Shown here piece after piece: positions 49,746 through 58,566 of a stretch of 64,000 nucleotides of DNA. The stretch covers positions 4,216,001 to 4,280,000 of the forward strand of contig NZ_JAGF01000001.1 in assembly GCF_000526515.1 (NCBI RefSeq). The letters are read 5' to 3'. Both the position numbers and the translations under genes were made by a program. The number at the start of each line of letters is the position of its first letter. Within the stretch, counting starts at the first letter, position 1. A model generated the notes under the pieces. That model worked only from the letters and a program-made list of their open reading frames with translations. It made no database searches and had not been told where the DNA came from. The DNA is from Cellulomonas sp. KRMCY2. Lineage in GTDB: Bacteria > Actinomycetota > Actinomycetes > Actinomycetales > Cellulomonadaceae.

Positions 49746-49935
49746 GGCAGCCTCCTGGTTGATCGGTGGCTCGGCCACCACGACGTGGACCCTGGGACGA
49801 CGGTAGCGCAGCCCTGCTCGAATCGCACCGATATCCGCCGCTCAAAGGACGCCGATCGCCGGATTCGGCGCTTCCTGGGCCCCAGATCCACGGATTCGCT
49901 TGCACAGCGGGTGTCCGACGGGAGACCATCGCAGC
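49746..49935. promoter_or_regulatory. Divergent control region, possible Lrp sites
   Basis: A 190-bp gap between the aldehyde dehydrogenase and lrp. It holds an inverted repeat CGCCGA/TCGGCG at 49850-49870 and three GATTCG/CGAATC occurrences (near 49819, 49863 and 49900). GACCAT at 49924-49929 lies 12 nt before the lrp ATG. Degenerate sites are normal for Lrp proteins, so this is suggestive only. Confidence 0.35.
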
Positions 49936-50409
49936 ATGGCAGCTCCCGGCAAGCCCACTCCGATGACCCTCGATGCGACGTCCAAGGCCATCATCGAGCA
50001 GCTCCAGGCCGACGGCCGGCGACCGTATGCGGCGATCGGCAAGGCCGTCGGGCTGTCCGAGGCAGCCGTTCGTCAGCGCGTCCAGCGGCTGGTCGAGTCG
50101 GGTGTCGTGCAGATCGTCGCGGTCACCGACCCGCTCCAGGTGGGCTTCACCCGGCAGGCGATGATCGGGATCAAGGCCGAAGGGGACCTGGAGAAGCTCG
50201 CCGACGCCCTGGCCGCGCTGTCCGAGGTCGACTACGTCGTGATCACCGCCGGCGCGTTCGACGTGCTGGTCGAGGTGGTGTGCGAGGACGACGAGCACCT
50301 GCTCGAGGTCCTGAACCAGCAGATCCGCACGCTCCCGGGGGTCCGGACCACCGAGACCTTCGTCTATCTCAAGCTCCGCAAGCAGCTCTACGACTGGGGA
50401 ACCCGATGA
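49936..50409 (+). CDS. Lrp/AsnC-family transcriptional regulator
   Basis: A 157-residue regulator with an N-terminal AsnC helix-turn-helix (DATSKAIIEQLQADGRRPYA through SEAAVRQRVQRLVESGVV; the first part is the family hallmark) and a C-terminal RAM ligand domain (VDYVVITAGAFDVLVEVVCE). Its ATG at 49936 is supported by GACCAT 12 nt upstream. The stop overlaps the aminotransferase start (ATGA), so regulator and enzyme are coupled. It is the likely local switch for putrescine catabolism, by analogy with PuuR-independent clusters in actinobacteria. Confidence 0.92.
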   Translation: MAAPGKPTPMTLDATSKAIIEQLQADGRRPYAAIGKAVGLSEAAVRQRVQRLVESGVVQIVAVTDPLQVGFTRQAMIGIKAEGDLEKLADALAALSEVDYVVITAGAFDVLVEVVCEDDEHLLEVLNQQIRTLPGVRTTETFVYLKLRKQLYDWGTR

Positions 50410-51827
50410 CCGAGGCATCTGGGCCACATGGCCCGTCCGCCGTCGTGACCACGACGACTCCCGCCGGGACCGACCGCGCGCAGGCGGCCCGCCGCCACCT
50501 GTGGGGCCACTTCACGCGGCAGTCCACCTGGGAGAACGGCCCGGTGCCGGTGATCGTGCGCGGCGAGGGACACCACGTGTGGGACGCCGACGGCCGCCGG
50601 TACATCGACGGGCTGTCCGGCCTCTTCGTGGTCCAGGTCGGCCACGGGCGCGAGGAGCTCGCCGAGGCCGCCCGCCGTCAGGCCTCCGAGCTGGCCTTCT
50701 TCCCGCTCTGGTCGTACGCGCACCCGCAGGCCATCGACCTGGCCGAGCGCCTCGCCTCCCACGCGCCCGGTGACCTCAACCGGGTCTTCTTCACCACCGG
50801 CGGCGGCGAGGCCGTCGAGACGGCCTGGAAGCTCGCCAAGCAGTACTGGAAGCTGCAGGGCAAGCCGACGAAGTACAAGGTCATCTCGCGGGCCGTCGCC
50901 TATCACGGCACGTCCCAGGGCGCCCTGTCGATCACCGGGATCCCGCCGATGAAGGCGCCGTTCGAGCCCCTGGTCCCCGGCGCTCACAAGGTGCCGAACA
51001 CGAACATCTACCGTGGCCCCGAGGAGCTGCGCAACGACCCCAAGGCCTTCGGACGGTGGGCTGCGGACCGGATCGAGGAGGCCATCCTCTTCGAGGGTGC
51101 CGAGACCGTCGCCGCGGTGTTCCTCGAACCCGTGCAGAACTCCGGCGGCTGCTTCCCGCCGCCGCCCGGGTACTTCGAGCGGGTCCGGCAGATCTGCGAC
51201 GAGCACGACGTCCTGCTCGTCTCCGACGAGGTGATCTGCGCCTTCGGCCGGATCGGCGACATGTTCGCGTGCAACGACTACGGGTACGTCCCCGACATGA
51301 TCACCTGCGCGAAGGGGATGACCTCCGGGTACTCCCCGATCGGCGCCCTGATCGCCTCGGACCGGATCTTCGAGCCGTTCCGCCACGGCACGACGACCTT
51401 CTACCACGGCTACACGTTCGGCGGGCACCCGGTCTCGGCGGCCGTCGCGATGGCGAACCTCGACATCTTCGAGCGTGAGGGCCTCAACGCCCGGGTGCGC
51501 ACGAACGCACCGGTCTTCCGGAAGACCCTCGAGAAGCTGCTCGACCTGCCGATCGTCGGCGACGTCCGGGGCGACGGCTACTTCTACGGGATCGAGCTCG
51601 TCAAGGACGCCGCCACCCGCGAGACGTTCGACGACGACGAGAGCGAGCGGCTGCTGCGCGGCTTCCTGTCCCATGCCCTGCTCGACGCGGGCCTGTACTG
51701 CCGGGCCGACGACCGGGGCGACCCGGTCATCCAGCTCGCCCCGCCGCTGACCTGCGGCCCGGCCGAGTTCGACGAGATCGAGCAGATCCTGCGCGGGGTC
51801 CTGACCGAGGCGTGGGCCCAGCTCTGA
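50406..51827 (+). CDS. Putrescine (polyamine) aminotransferase, class III
   Basis: Likely transfers the amino group of putrescine to pyruvate or 2-oxoglutarate, giving 4-aminobutyraldehyde. The 473-residue SpuC-like protein has YIDGLSGLFVVQVGHGREEL, FFTTGGGEAVETAWKLAKQY, the cofactor Asp in VLLVSDEVICAFGRIG and the PLP lysine in ITCAKGMTSGYSPIGA. It overlaps lrp by four bases and the flavoprotein gene by 16. Its place beside the aldehyde dehydrogenase supports the substrate guess; omega-transaminases in this group are often promiscuous. Confidence 0.87.
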   Translation: MTEASGPHGPSAVVTTTTPAGTDRAQAARRHLWGHFTRQSTWENGPVPVIVRGEGHHVWDADGRRYIDGLSGLFVVQVGHGREELAEAARRQASELAFFPLWSYAHPQAIDLAERLASHAPGDLNRVFFTTGGGEAVETAWKLAKQYWKLQGKPTKYKVISRAVAYHGTSQGALSITGIPPMKAPFEPLVPGAHKVPNTNIYRGPEELRNDPKAFGRWAADRIEEAILFEGAETVAAVFLEPVQNSGGCFPPPPGYFERVRQICDEHDVLLVSDEVICAFGRIGDMFACNDYGYVPDMITCAKGMTSGYSPIGALIASDRIFEPFRHGTTTFYHGYTFGGHPVSAAVAMANLDIFEREGLNARVRTNAPVFRKTLEKLLDLPIVGDVRGDGYFYGIELVKDAATRETFDDDESERLLRGFLSHALLDAGLYCRADDRGDPVIQLAPPLTCGPAEFDEIEQILRGVLTEAWAQL

Positions 51828-53263
51828 GACCCGTCCCGGCGGACCCCGACCGCGTGCCGTACCGCGACCTGTCGCTGTGGCTCGACCAGGCCGCGGGCGG
51901 CACGGACGGTCTCGGCGAGCCCGATGACCTGAGCCCGCGACCAGCGCTAGACGGGTCGACGGACGCAGACGTCGTCATCGTCGGCGGTGGCCTGACCGGG
52001 CTGTGGGCGGCCTACTACCTGACCGAGGCGGATCCGGACCTCGACGTCCTGGTCCTCGAGCAGGAGATCGCCGGCTTCGGTGCCAGCGGACGCAACGGCG
52101 GCTGGTGCTCGGCCCTGTTCCCGCTGAGCGCGGAGGCCCTGGCGCGGCGGCACAGCGCACCGGCCGCGCTGGCGATGCGGGCGGCGATGCGGGACACCGT
52201 CGTGGAGGTCGGCGGGGTCGCGGCAGCCGAGGGCATCGACTGCGGTTTCGCCTACGGCGGGACGATCGCCGTGGCCCGCACCGGCCCCCAGGTGACCAGG
52301 GCCCGGGCCGAGGCAGCGGCGTCGGGCCGCTGGGGTGACGAGGTCGAGCTCCTGGACGTCGCTGCGGCCCGGCAGCGGCTCGCCGCGACCGGGGTGCGGG
52401 GCGCGACGTTCACCGGGGACTGCGCCCGGATCCAGCCGGCGCGCCTGGTGCGAGGTCTCGCGCGGGTCGTTGCGGGCCGCGGCGTCCGGGTGGTCGAGGG
52501 CACGGCCGCGACGAGCCTCGAGCCGGGTCGGGTACGGACCCGGCGGGTCGACGACGGCCGCCCGGCGACCGTGCGCGCACGGCACGTGATCCGGGCGACG
52601 GAGGCGTGGACGGCGACGTTGCCCGGCACCGCACGCGCCGTCGCGCCGGTCTACTCCCTGATGATCGCGACCGCCCCGCTGCCGGCAGCGGTGTGGGATG
52701 CGATCGGGCTGCAGCGTGGTGAGACGTTCACCGACCACCGTCACCTGATCGTCTACGGGCAGCGGACGACCGACGACCGGTTGGCCTTCGGCGGTCGCGG
52801 CGCGCCGTACCACTGGGCCTCGACCGTCCGCCCGGAGCACGATCGCGAGCCGCGGGTCTTCGCGGCGCTCGAACGAACCCTGCACGAGCTGTTCCCGGTG
52901 CTGCGCGACGTGCCCGTGACGCACCGTTGGGGCGGACCGCTCGGCGTCGCGCGCGACTGGCACGCTGCGGTCGGGCTCGACCCCAGCACCGGGCTCGGCT
53001 GGGCCGGCGGCTACGTGGGCGACGGGGTGTCGACCACCAACCTGGCCGGTCGCACCCTCGCCGACCTCGTCACGGGTCAGGACTCGGCCCTCACCCGCCT
53101 GCCGTGGGTCGGGCACCGCTCACCGGGCTGGGAGCCGGAGCCGCTGCGGTGGCTGGGCGTCAACGCCGGGCTGCGAGCCATGTCGCTCGCGGACGTCGAG
53201 GAGTCCGTCACCGGTCGGCAGAGCGCGGTCGCGCGCCTGATGGGGCCGCTGATCGGGCACTAG
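51812..53263 (+). CDS. FAD-dependent amine oxidoreductase (PuuB/DAO-like)
   Basis: The 483-residue protein has a Rossmann FAD motif (DVVIVGGGLTGLWAAYYLTE) at about residues 53-72, then GFGASGRNGGWCSALFP, and C-terminal YVGDGVSTTNLAGRTLADL, as in the glycine oxidase/gamma-glutamylputrescine oxidase group. It may oxidise a polyamine or an N-modified polyamine to its aldehyde. No PuuA or PuuD is encoded here, so a complete gamma-glutamyl route is not supported. GTG at 51812 lies inside the aminotransferase gene; a later GTG near 51854 is possible. Confidence 0.85.
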   Translation: MGPALRPVPADPDRVPYRDLSLWLDQAAGGTDGLGEPDDLSPRPALDGSTDADVVIVGGGLTGLWAAYYLTEADPDLDVLVLEQEIAGFGASGRNGGWCSALFPLSAEALARRHSAPAALAMRAAMRDTVVEVGGVAAAEGIDCGFAYGGTIAVARTGPQVTRARAEAAASGRWGDEVELLDVAAARQRLAATGVRGATFTGDCARIQPARLVRGLARVVAGRGVRVVEGTAATSLEPGRVRTRRVDDGRPATVRARHVIRATEAWTATLPGTARAVAPVYSLMIATAPLPAAVWDAIGLQRGETFTDHRHLIVYGQRTTDDRLAFGGRGAPYHWASTVRPEHDREPRVFAALERTLHELFPVLRDVPVTHRWGGPLGVARDWHAAVGLDPSTGLGWAGGYVGDGVSTTNLAGRTLADLVTGQDSALTRLPWVGHRSPGWEPEPLRWLGVNAGLRAMSLADVEESVTGRQSAVARLMGPLIGH

Positions 53264-53297
53264 CCGCCACCGGGACCCGCTCGGCTGCCGGCGACGG

Positions 53298-54587
53298 TCA
53301 GCGAGGTGCGAGCAGCTCGGCGGCACGCCGTCGAGCCCAGGTCTCCGCTGCGAGCACGTCCTCGAGGGTGAGATCGCGACCTGGCCGCTCCGCCGGCGTC
53401 TCCCCCAGGCGCTCGGAGCCCTCAGGGTGCTCGGAGTGCTCGGTGAGCACGCGCTCGACCGTGTCGACGATGTCGAGGAAGCCGATCCGCCCCTCGAGGA
53501 ATGCCGCAACGCACACCTCGTTGGCGGCGTTGTAGACCGCCGGGTGGGTCGCCGACGCCGCGACCGCCTCCCGCGCGAGTCGCACGGCACCGAAGACCAC
53601 CTCGTCGAGCGGCTCGAAGGTCCAGGCCGTCGCGGCCGTCCAGTCGCAGGGCTCAGCAACGGGGTCGAGCCGGTCCGGCCAGGACAGCCCCAGCGCGATC
53701 GGCAGGCGCATGTCCGGCGGCGAGGCCTGGGCGATCGTCGAGCCGTCGACGAACTCCACCATCGAGTGCACGACCGACTGCGGGTGCACCACGACGGTGA
53801 TGTCCCGGACCGGGACGTCGAACAGCAGGTGCGCCTCGATGAGCTCGAGGCCCTTGTTCATCAGCGTCGCCGAGTTGATCGTCACGACCGGCCCCATCGA
53901 CCAGGTCGGGTGCGCCAGCGCGCGCTCCGCGGAGACGTGCTCGAGGTCGTCGCGCGTGCGTCCCCGGAAGGGTCCGCCCGACGCGGTGAGGATCAGCCGG
54001 CGCACCTCGCCCCGACGTCCGCCGCGCAGGCACTGCGCGATCGCGGAGTGCTCGGAGTCCACCGGGACGATCTGGTCCGGCCGGCGCCGGGCGGCCTTGA
54101 CCAGCGCGCCGCCGACGACGAGCGACTCCTTGTTCGCCAGCGCGAGGGTGCTCCCGGCCTCGAGCGCCGCGAGGGTCGGCCCGAGGCCGACCGAACCGGT
54201 GATGCCGTTGAGCACGACGTCCGCGCCGCGACCGGCAAGCGTGGCCGCGGCCCCAGGGCCGGTGAGCAGCTCGATGCCGATCGACGGGATCCCCCGTTCG
54301 GCCGTCACCCGGGTGACCTGTTCGAGCACCGCGGGCCCCGCCGCGGCGTCGGCCACCGCCACCGTCCCGACGCCGAGCAGAACCGCCTGCTCGGCGATCA
54401 GCCGCGGGTTCGCCCCGCCGGCGCTGATCCCGACGACCTCGAATCGCTCGGGGTGGCGGCGTACGACGTCGATCGCCTGGGTCCCGATGGAACCGGTCGA
54501 CCCGAGCAGGGCCACGGTTCGCCGGGGGCCGCGGGAGCTCGTCGGGTCGGTCGGCCGGCTCGTCGGCGAGCTCGTTGACTGGGTCAC
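53298..54587 (-). CDS. dxr: 1-deoxy-D-xylulose-5-phosphate reductoisomerase
   Basis: Second step of the MEP pathway, making MEP with NADPH. The 429-residue protein has [30 protein letters not shown], the metal/substrate region [23 protein letters not shown] and [16 protein letters not shown] at 54587 is supported by GACAAT 12 nt upstream; the longer open frame to 54704 is not convincing. The C-terminus has an extra Glu/Arg-rich tail. It is separated from rseP and ispG by the polyamine island. Confidence 0.96.
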   Translation of the reverse strand: MTQSTSSPTSRPTDPTSSRGPRRTVALLGSTGSIGTQAIDVVRRHPERFEVVGISAGGANPRLIAEQAVLLGVGTVAVADAAAGPAVLEQVTRVTAERGIPSIGIELLTGPGAAATLAGRGADVVLNGITGSVGLGPTLAALEAGSTLALANKESLVVGGALVKAARRRPDQIVPVDSEHSAIAQCLRGGRRGEVRRLILTASGGPFRGRTRDDLEHVSAERALAHPTWSMGPVVTINSATLMNKGLELIEAHLLFDVPVRDITVVVHPQSVVHSMVEFVDGSTIAQASPPDMRLPIALGLSWPDRLDPVAEPCDWTAATAWTFEPLDEVVFGAVRLAREAVAASATHPAVYNAANEVCVAAFLEGRIGFLDIVDTVERVLTEHSEHPEGSERLGETPAERPGRDLTLEDVLAAETWARRRAAELLAPR

Positions 54588-54593
54588 CGGGCC

Positions 54594-54599
54594 ATTGTC
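54594..54599 (-). promoter_or_regulatory. -10-like hexamer for leaderless dxr
   Basis: GACAAT (minus sense) six nt before the GTG at 54587. Beyond it a TCACCGACCTGGG motif is repeated (about 54598 and 54617). Confidence 0.4.
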
Positions 54600-54760
54600 A
54601 CCGACCTGGGCCCTCGTCACCGACCTGGGACCTCCCGGGTTGTGCCGACGCCGTCGCGCGGGGCGATCGAGATCGCTCGACCCGAGGTGGTGCGGATCGA
54701 CCACAGGTTCCTCGGCGAGGACGGGGACAACGCACCGCGCTCGGTGGGATGATCTCGGCC

Positions 54761-55285
54761 ATGGTCAAGGACTCGTTGCTCGCCGCTGGCGAGAAGGTCG
54801 TCTTCAGCGCCCACTCGCACTGGAAGAACCTCGTCGTTCCGGTGCTCGTCACGGCTGCCGCTGCGGCCGCCGCGACCTACGCGCTGCTCGAGCTCTTCCC
54901 GAGCGTCCAGGACGACGCCTGGCAGCGGTGGGCCGTGCTCGCCGTGGCCGCCGTGCTCGTCCTGGCCTTCGGGTTCTGGCCGTTCCTCGGCTGGCTGACC
55001 TCGACCGACGTCCTGACCACGCGGCGGCTGATCAGCCGCCGCGGCATCCTCTCCCGCGAGGGCAAGGACATCCCGATCGACCGGGTGCACTCGGTGAGCT
55101 ACCGACGCTCGCTGCTCGACCGGATGCTCGGCTGCGGCACGCTCGTCGTGGAGACGGCCGGGAACGACAGCGACATCGAGCTCTACGACGTCGCCCACCT
55201 CGAGCGGCGGCTGATGCAGGTCCAGGAGATCATCCTCGACGAGCAGATCCCGGCCGAGGGATCGGACGACAGCACCGGGGTCTGA
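54761..55285 (+). CDS. PH-domain (bPH2/YdbS-like) membrane protein
   Basis: A 174-residue protein with two hydrophobic helices (about 22-45 and 55-78) followed by a bacterial PH domain ([20 protein letters not shown], then [20 protein letters not shown] and [11 protein letters not shown]). The family is membrane-associated and of uncertain role. ATG at 54761 is favoured over 54749, which would have no room for a ribosome site after GGTGGG. It is transcribed with PadR 38 nt downstream but may be unrelated to it. Confidence 0.82.
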   Translation: MVKDSLLAAGEKVVFSAHSHWKNLVVPVLVTAAAAAAATYALLELFPSVQDDAWQRWAVLAVAAVLVLAFGFWPFLGWLTSTDVLTTRRLISRRGILSREGKDIPIDRVHSVSYRRSLLDRMLGCGTLVVETAGNDSDIELYDVAHLERRLMQVQEIILDEQIPAEGSDDSTGV

Positions 55286-55323
55286 GGACCGTACCGGCCC
55301 GCCCGGCGTGCCAGACTCGCGCC

Positions 55324-56001
55324 ATGTCACCCCGCTCCGCAGGTTCGGCGCTCGGCGCTGCGACGCGGCTGCTCGTCCTCGGTGCCGTGATGATCTTCCA
55401 GCCGGTGCACGGCTACTTCCTCCGGCGTGAGCTCACGTCCTGGCAGGTCGGCGACTGGGCCAGCATCCACCCGGGCAGCATCTACAACGCGCTGAGATCG
55501 CTCTCCGAGCGCGGTCTGCTGGAGGAGGCCGCCACCGAGGCCCGGGGGGCCCGGCCGGCCCGGACAACCTTCCGGCTCACGGATGCCGGTCAGGCGGAGT
55601 TCCTCGAGCTGCTCCGGGCAGCGCTGCGCGGGGTCGACGACCCGACCGCGTTCATGGTGGCCGTCAACTTCGGCTACGCACTGCCGCGGGCCGAGGTCCT
55701 CGACGCGGTCGGCGTCCACCTCCGCGGGCTCGAGGCGGAGATCGCCCGGACCCGGCTCACGATCGAGGAGATGCTCGCCTCGCCCGAGAAGCCTGACACC
55801 GCGACCGAGGTGATGCGCATCCTCGCGGCCCGCCTCGGTGGTGAGGCGGCCTGGGCGCGGGACTACCTGGACCGGATCCGGGGCGGCGCCTACTCGTTCG
55901 TGGGTGAGGAGCCGGACTGGTACCCGACCGAGGCGCAGATCACCGAAGCCATCGCAGCGGGCGCCCACCTCGATCCCCGGGGCACGCAGCAGCACGCCTG
56001 A
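55324..56001 (+). CDS. PadR-family transcriptional regulator
   Basis: A 225-residue repressor with the PadR winged helix at the N-terminus (LLVLGAVMIFQPVHGYFLRR, then IHPGSIYNALRSLSERGLLE) and a C-terminal helical dimerisation arm (about 115-190). PadR proteins commonly repress adjacent multidrug ABC exporters and respond to the exported compound. CAGACT lies 12 nt before the ATG. The ABC genes follow after a 172-bp gap that holds a 20-bp direct-repeat operator. Confidence 0.92.
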   Translation: MSPRSAGSALGAATRLLVLGAVMIFQPVHGYFLRRELTSWQVGDWASIHPGSIYNALRSLSERGLLEEAATEARGARPARTTFRLTDAGQAEFLELLRAALRGVDDPTAFMVAVNFGYALPRAEVLDAVGVHLRGLEAEIARTRLTIEEMLASPEKPDTATEVMRILAARLGGEAAWARDYLDRIRGGAYSFVGEEPDWYPTEAQITEAIAAGAHLDPRGTQQHA

Positions 56002-56058
56002 GCTCCGACCGTCGGCCCACCGCTCCCATGTCCGCCGCGTTCGGCGTTCCACGTTCGC

Positions 56059-56091
56059 GTAATAGTCAATCTTGACGAGTAATAGTCCATC
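56059..56091. promoter_or_regulatory. 20-bp-period direct repeats, likely PadR operator
   Basis: GTAATAGTCAATC (56059-56071) and GTAATAGTCCATC (56079-56091) start exactly 20 bp apart, i.e. two helical turns. The first is followed by TTGAC to give the palindrome GTCAATCTTGAC (56065-56076); the second gives a weaker GTCCATCGTGAA. The A/T-rich block stands out from its surroundings, lies 83 bp before the ABC start and includes a TTGACG -35-like box. Confidence 0.7.
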
Positions 56092-56173
56092 GTGAATGAT
56101 GGCTCCGTGCGGACCCGCTCCGCGCTTCGAGCAACGGTGCCACCCGGCGCCGGACCACGACGAGGAGCTGCGC

Positions 56174-57184
56174 ATGATCCACGCCCGCGGGCTGGCCCGC
56201 ACCTACAGGAACCGCCGGGGGGACGTCGACGCCGTGCGCGGAGTCGACCTGGACGTCGATGCCGGCGAGATCGTCGGCTTCCTCGGCCCCAACGGCGCCG
56301 GGAAGACCACGACCCTGCGCATGCTCACGACCCTGCTCCGGCCGACCCGGGGCGAGGCCACCGTCGCGGGCGTCGACCTCCGGCGGGACCCGAGCGGCGT
56401 CCGACGCCGGATCGGCTACGTGGCACAGTCCGGATCGACCTCCGGTGCGGCCCGAGCCGGCGAGGAGGTCATCGACCACGCCCTGCTGTACGGCGTCCGG
56501 CGCGGTCCGGCCGAGGCCCGGGCCCGCGAGCTGTTCACGCAGCTCGAGCTCGACGGTCTGTGGGACCGCACGTGCTCGTCCCTCTCCGGTGGCCAGCGTC
56601 GGCGCCTCGACATCGCGCTCGGCCTGGTGCACGTCCCCGCCCTGGTCTTCCTCGACGAGCCGACGACCGGTCTCGACCCGCAGGCCCGGGCCAACCTCTG
56701 GACCCACGTGCGCGCGCTGCGTGACGACCGCGGCAGCACCGTGTTCCTGACCACCCACTACCTGGACGAGGCCGACGCACTGTGCGACCGGATCCTGGTG
56801 ATCGATCACGGCTCGATCGTCGCGCAGGGTACGCCGGAGGCGCTCAAGCAGCAGGTGAGCGGTGACGCCGTCGTGCTGACGGCATCCCACCCGGGCGAGG
56901 TCGGCCGGATCGTGATCATCGCCGGCGCGCTGCCCGGTGCCACCGAGCCGGTCGTCGACCGGCTCATGGTCGAGGTGCGGGTCCCGCAGGGCAGCACCCT
57001 GCTGCCCGGCCTGCTCCGCTCCCTCGACGCCGAGGGGGTCGCCCTCGCCGGGGTCGAGCTGCGGCGGCCGACCCTCGACGACGTCTTCCTCACCCTGACC
57101 GGCCGCTCGTTGCGTGACGGCGAGAGCGGCACCGCGACGCCGGGACCCGACGGTCCCACCAGCATGGACGGAGCAGCAGCATGA
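56174..57184 (+). CDS. DrrA-type ABC exporter ATPase
   Basis: ATPase of an ABC-2 type exporter; relatives export daunorubicin-like drugs. The 336-residue protein has Walker A ([13 protein letters not shown]), signature (LSGGQRRRLDIAL), Walker B (LVFLDEPTTGLDPQA), the H-loop (TTHYLDEADALCD) and a DrrA C-terminal domain ending in RRPTLDDVFLTLTGRSL. ATG at 56174 (MIHARGLARTY) has GAGGAG upstream and is preferred to ATG 56096, which lies in the operator region. The stop overlaps the permease start (ATGA). Confidence 0.94.
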   Translation: MIHARGLARTYRNRRGDVDAVRGVDLDVDAGEIVGFLGPNGAGKTTTLRMLTTLLRPTRGEATVAGVDLRRDPSGVRRRIGYVAQSGSTSGAARAGEEVIDHALLYGVRRGPAEARARELFTQLELDGLWDRTCSSLSGGQRRRLDIALGLVHVPALVFLDEPTTGLDPQARANLWTHVRALRDDRGSTVFLTTHYLDEADALCDRILVIDHGSIVAQGTPEALKQQVSGDAVVLTASHPGEVGRIVIIAGALPGATEPVVDRLMVEVRVPQGSTLLPGLLRSLDAEGVALAGVELRRPTLDDVFLTLTGRSLRDGESGTATPGPDGPTSMDGAAA

Positions 57185-58002
57185 CCGCCATCACCAACAC
57201 CGGCCTCGCGGCGGGTCGGCGCGGGACGACGCGTCCGCGCAGCACAGTCGTCCACGACACGCTCGTCGTCTTCCGCCGGGCGATGCGCATCTCGTTGCGT
57301 AACCCGGTGTGGAGCGTCATGGGCCTGCTCCAGCCGATCCTGTACCTGAGCCTGTTCGGCCCGCTGCTCGAGCCGCTGGCACCGGCGCTCGGCGCGGCGA
57401 ACGCGTACCAGCTCTTCGTCCCCGGCCTGCTCGTGCAGCTCGGCATGTTCGGTGCCCTGTTCGTCGGCTTCGGCCTGATCGCCGAGTGGCGCGACGGCGT
57501 CATCGAGGCGGAGCGGGTCACGCCTGCGCCCCGCTCGGCCCTCGTCCTGGGCCGCGTGCTGCGCGATGTGCTCGTGATCGTCGTCCAGGGCATCGTGCTC
57601 GTCGCGGTGGCGTACCTGTTCGGCCTCGACGCACCGTTCGGCGGGATCGTCCTCGGGGTGGCCTCCGCGGCACTCCTGGGAGCAGCGTTCGCCTCGATCT
57701 CCTACGCCATCGCCCTGACCCTCAAGAGCGAGGACGCGCTGGCGCCCCTGCTCAACGGGATCGCCCTGCCGCTGCTGCTGCTCTCCGGGATCCTGCTGCC
57801 GATCACCGCCGCATCGGCGCCGGTCTGGCTGGACCGGGTCTCGGACGCGAACCCGATCAAGCACATCGTCAGCGGCATCCGTGCGGAGTTCGCCGGCGAC
57901 GTGACGAGCGGCACAGCGGTGCTCGGCTACGTCCTGACGGTCGCGCTCCTCGGCCTCGGGCTGTGGTTCGGCACCAGCAGGTTCCGGCGCGAGGACGGCT
58001 GA
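57181..58002 (+). CDS. DrrB-type ABC-2 exporter permease
   Basis: Membrane half of the exporter. The 273-residue protein has an N-terminal cytoplasmic stretch, about six helices and ABC-2 family segments (LLQPILYLSLFGPLLEPL, IAEWRDGVIEAERVTPAPRS and ANPIKHIVSGIRAEFAG). Overlaps the ATPase gene by four bases. It ends 12 nt from the convergent DivIVA-like gene. Confidence 0.93.
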   Translation: MTAITNTGLAAGRRGTTRPRSTVVHDTLVVFRRAMRISLRNPVWSVMGLLQPILYLSLFGPLLEPLAPALGAANAYQLFVPGLLVQLGMFGALFVGFGLIAEWRDGVIEAERVTPAPRSALVLGRVLRDVLVIVVQGIVLVAVAYLFGLDAPFGGIVLGVASAALLGAAFASISYAIALTLKSEDALAPLLNGIALPLLLLSGILLPITAASAPVWLDRVSDANPIKHIVSGIRAEFAGDVTSGTAVLGYVLTVALLGLGLWFGTSRFRREDG

Positions 58003-58014
58003 GGCTCCCGGGCG

Positions 58015-58566
58015 TCACTCCACGCCGAGCAGCACCTCGATCGCCCGGTCGCAGAAGGCGTCGACCGGAGCCTCCCGGTAGGCCTCGTGGCCCTTCGCCC
58101 GACCGAAGGTCGCATGACGCACCTCGTCGGAGGTCAGGGTCTGGCCGTGGTCGAAGTAGTCCACGAGCCGCTGGCACAGGTCGTCGACGTCGTCCGGGTG
58201 GTAGCCGTGCTCGCCCCGGTGGGCCCGGGCGAACCGCTCGCCGTCGGGACGGGTCAGCCGGCCGTACAGCGTCCGGGCCTGGGCGGCCAGGTGCTCCATC
58301 CAGGCCTGCTGGCCACGGGTCGCGACGTAGGCCTGACGCTCGCGCAGGACGAAGGCACGCTCGAGCCGATCGAGCGCGGCGTCCACCGCGCCCGCCGCGT
58401 AGCCGCCCCGGACGAGGTCGAACGCGGCATGCCGGACGTCGCGACCGGTCAGCGGCTCGGTGCTCTGCCCCTCGTACACCCGGCGCGCCTGCGTGAAGAA
58501 CTCGTCGACCTGAGCGGGGTCGTAGCCGGTTCGCAGGCGTCCGGCGCTACGGAACATTCGGGTCAT
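58015..58566 (-). CDS. DivIVA-domain repeat protein
   Basis: A 183-residue soluble protein built from two similar halves: [20 protein letters not shown] with [18 protein letters not shown] in the first (about 13-70) and [20 protein letters not shown] with [18 protein letters not shown] in the second (about 120-175). These match the short DivIVA/DivI1A-type repeat seen in actinobacterial proteins placed after rlmN. Role unknown, perhaps binding of polar or cell-wall machinery. Its ATG overlaps the rlmN stop (ATGA), so it is coupled to rRNA/tRNA methylation. Confidence 0.83.
   Translation of the reverse strand: MTRMFRSAGRLRTGYDPAQVDEFFTQARRVYEGQSTEPLTGRDVRHAAFDLVRGGYAAGAVDAALDRLERAFVLRERQAYVATRGQQAWMEHLAAQARTLYGRLTRPDGERFARAHRGEHGYHPDDVDDLCQRLVDYFDHGQTLTSDEVRHATFGRAKGHEAYREAPVDAFCDRAIEVLLGVE

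Noticed and set aside
51812-53263. Calling the flavoprotein gene puuB
   Set aside because: It resembles the family, but no gamma-glutamylputrescine synthetase or hydrolase is present, so the specific substrate is not supported.
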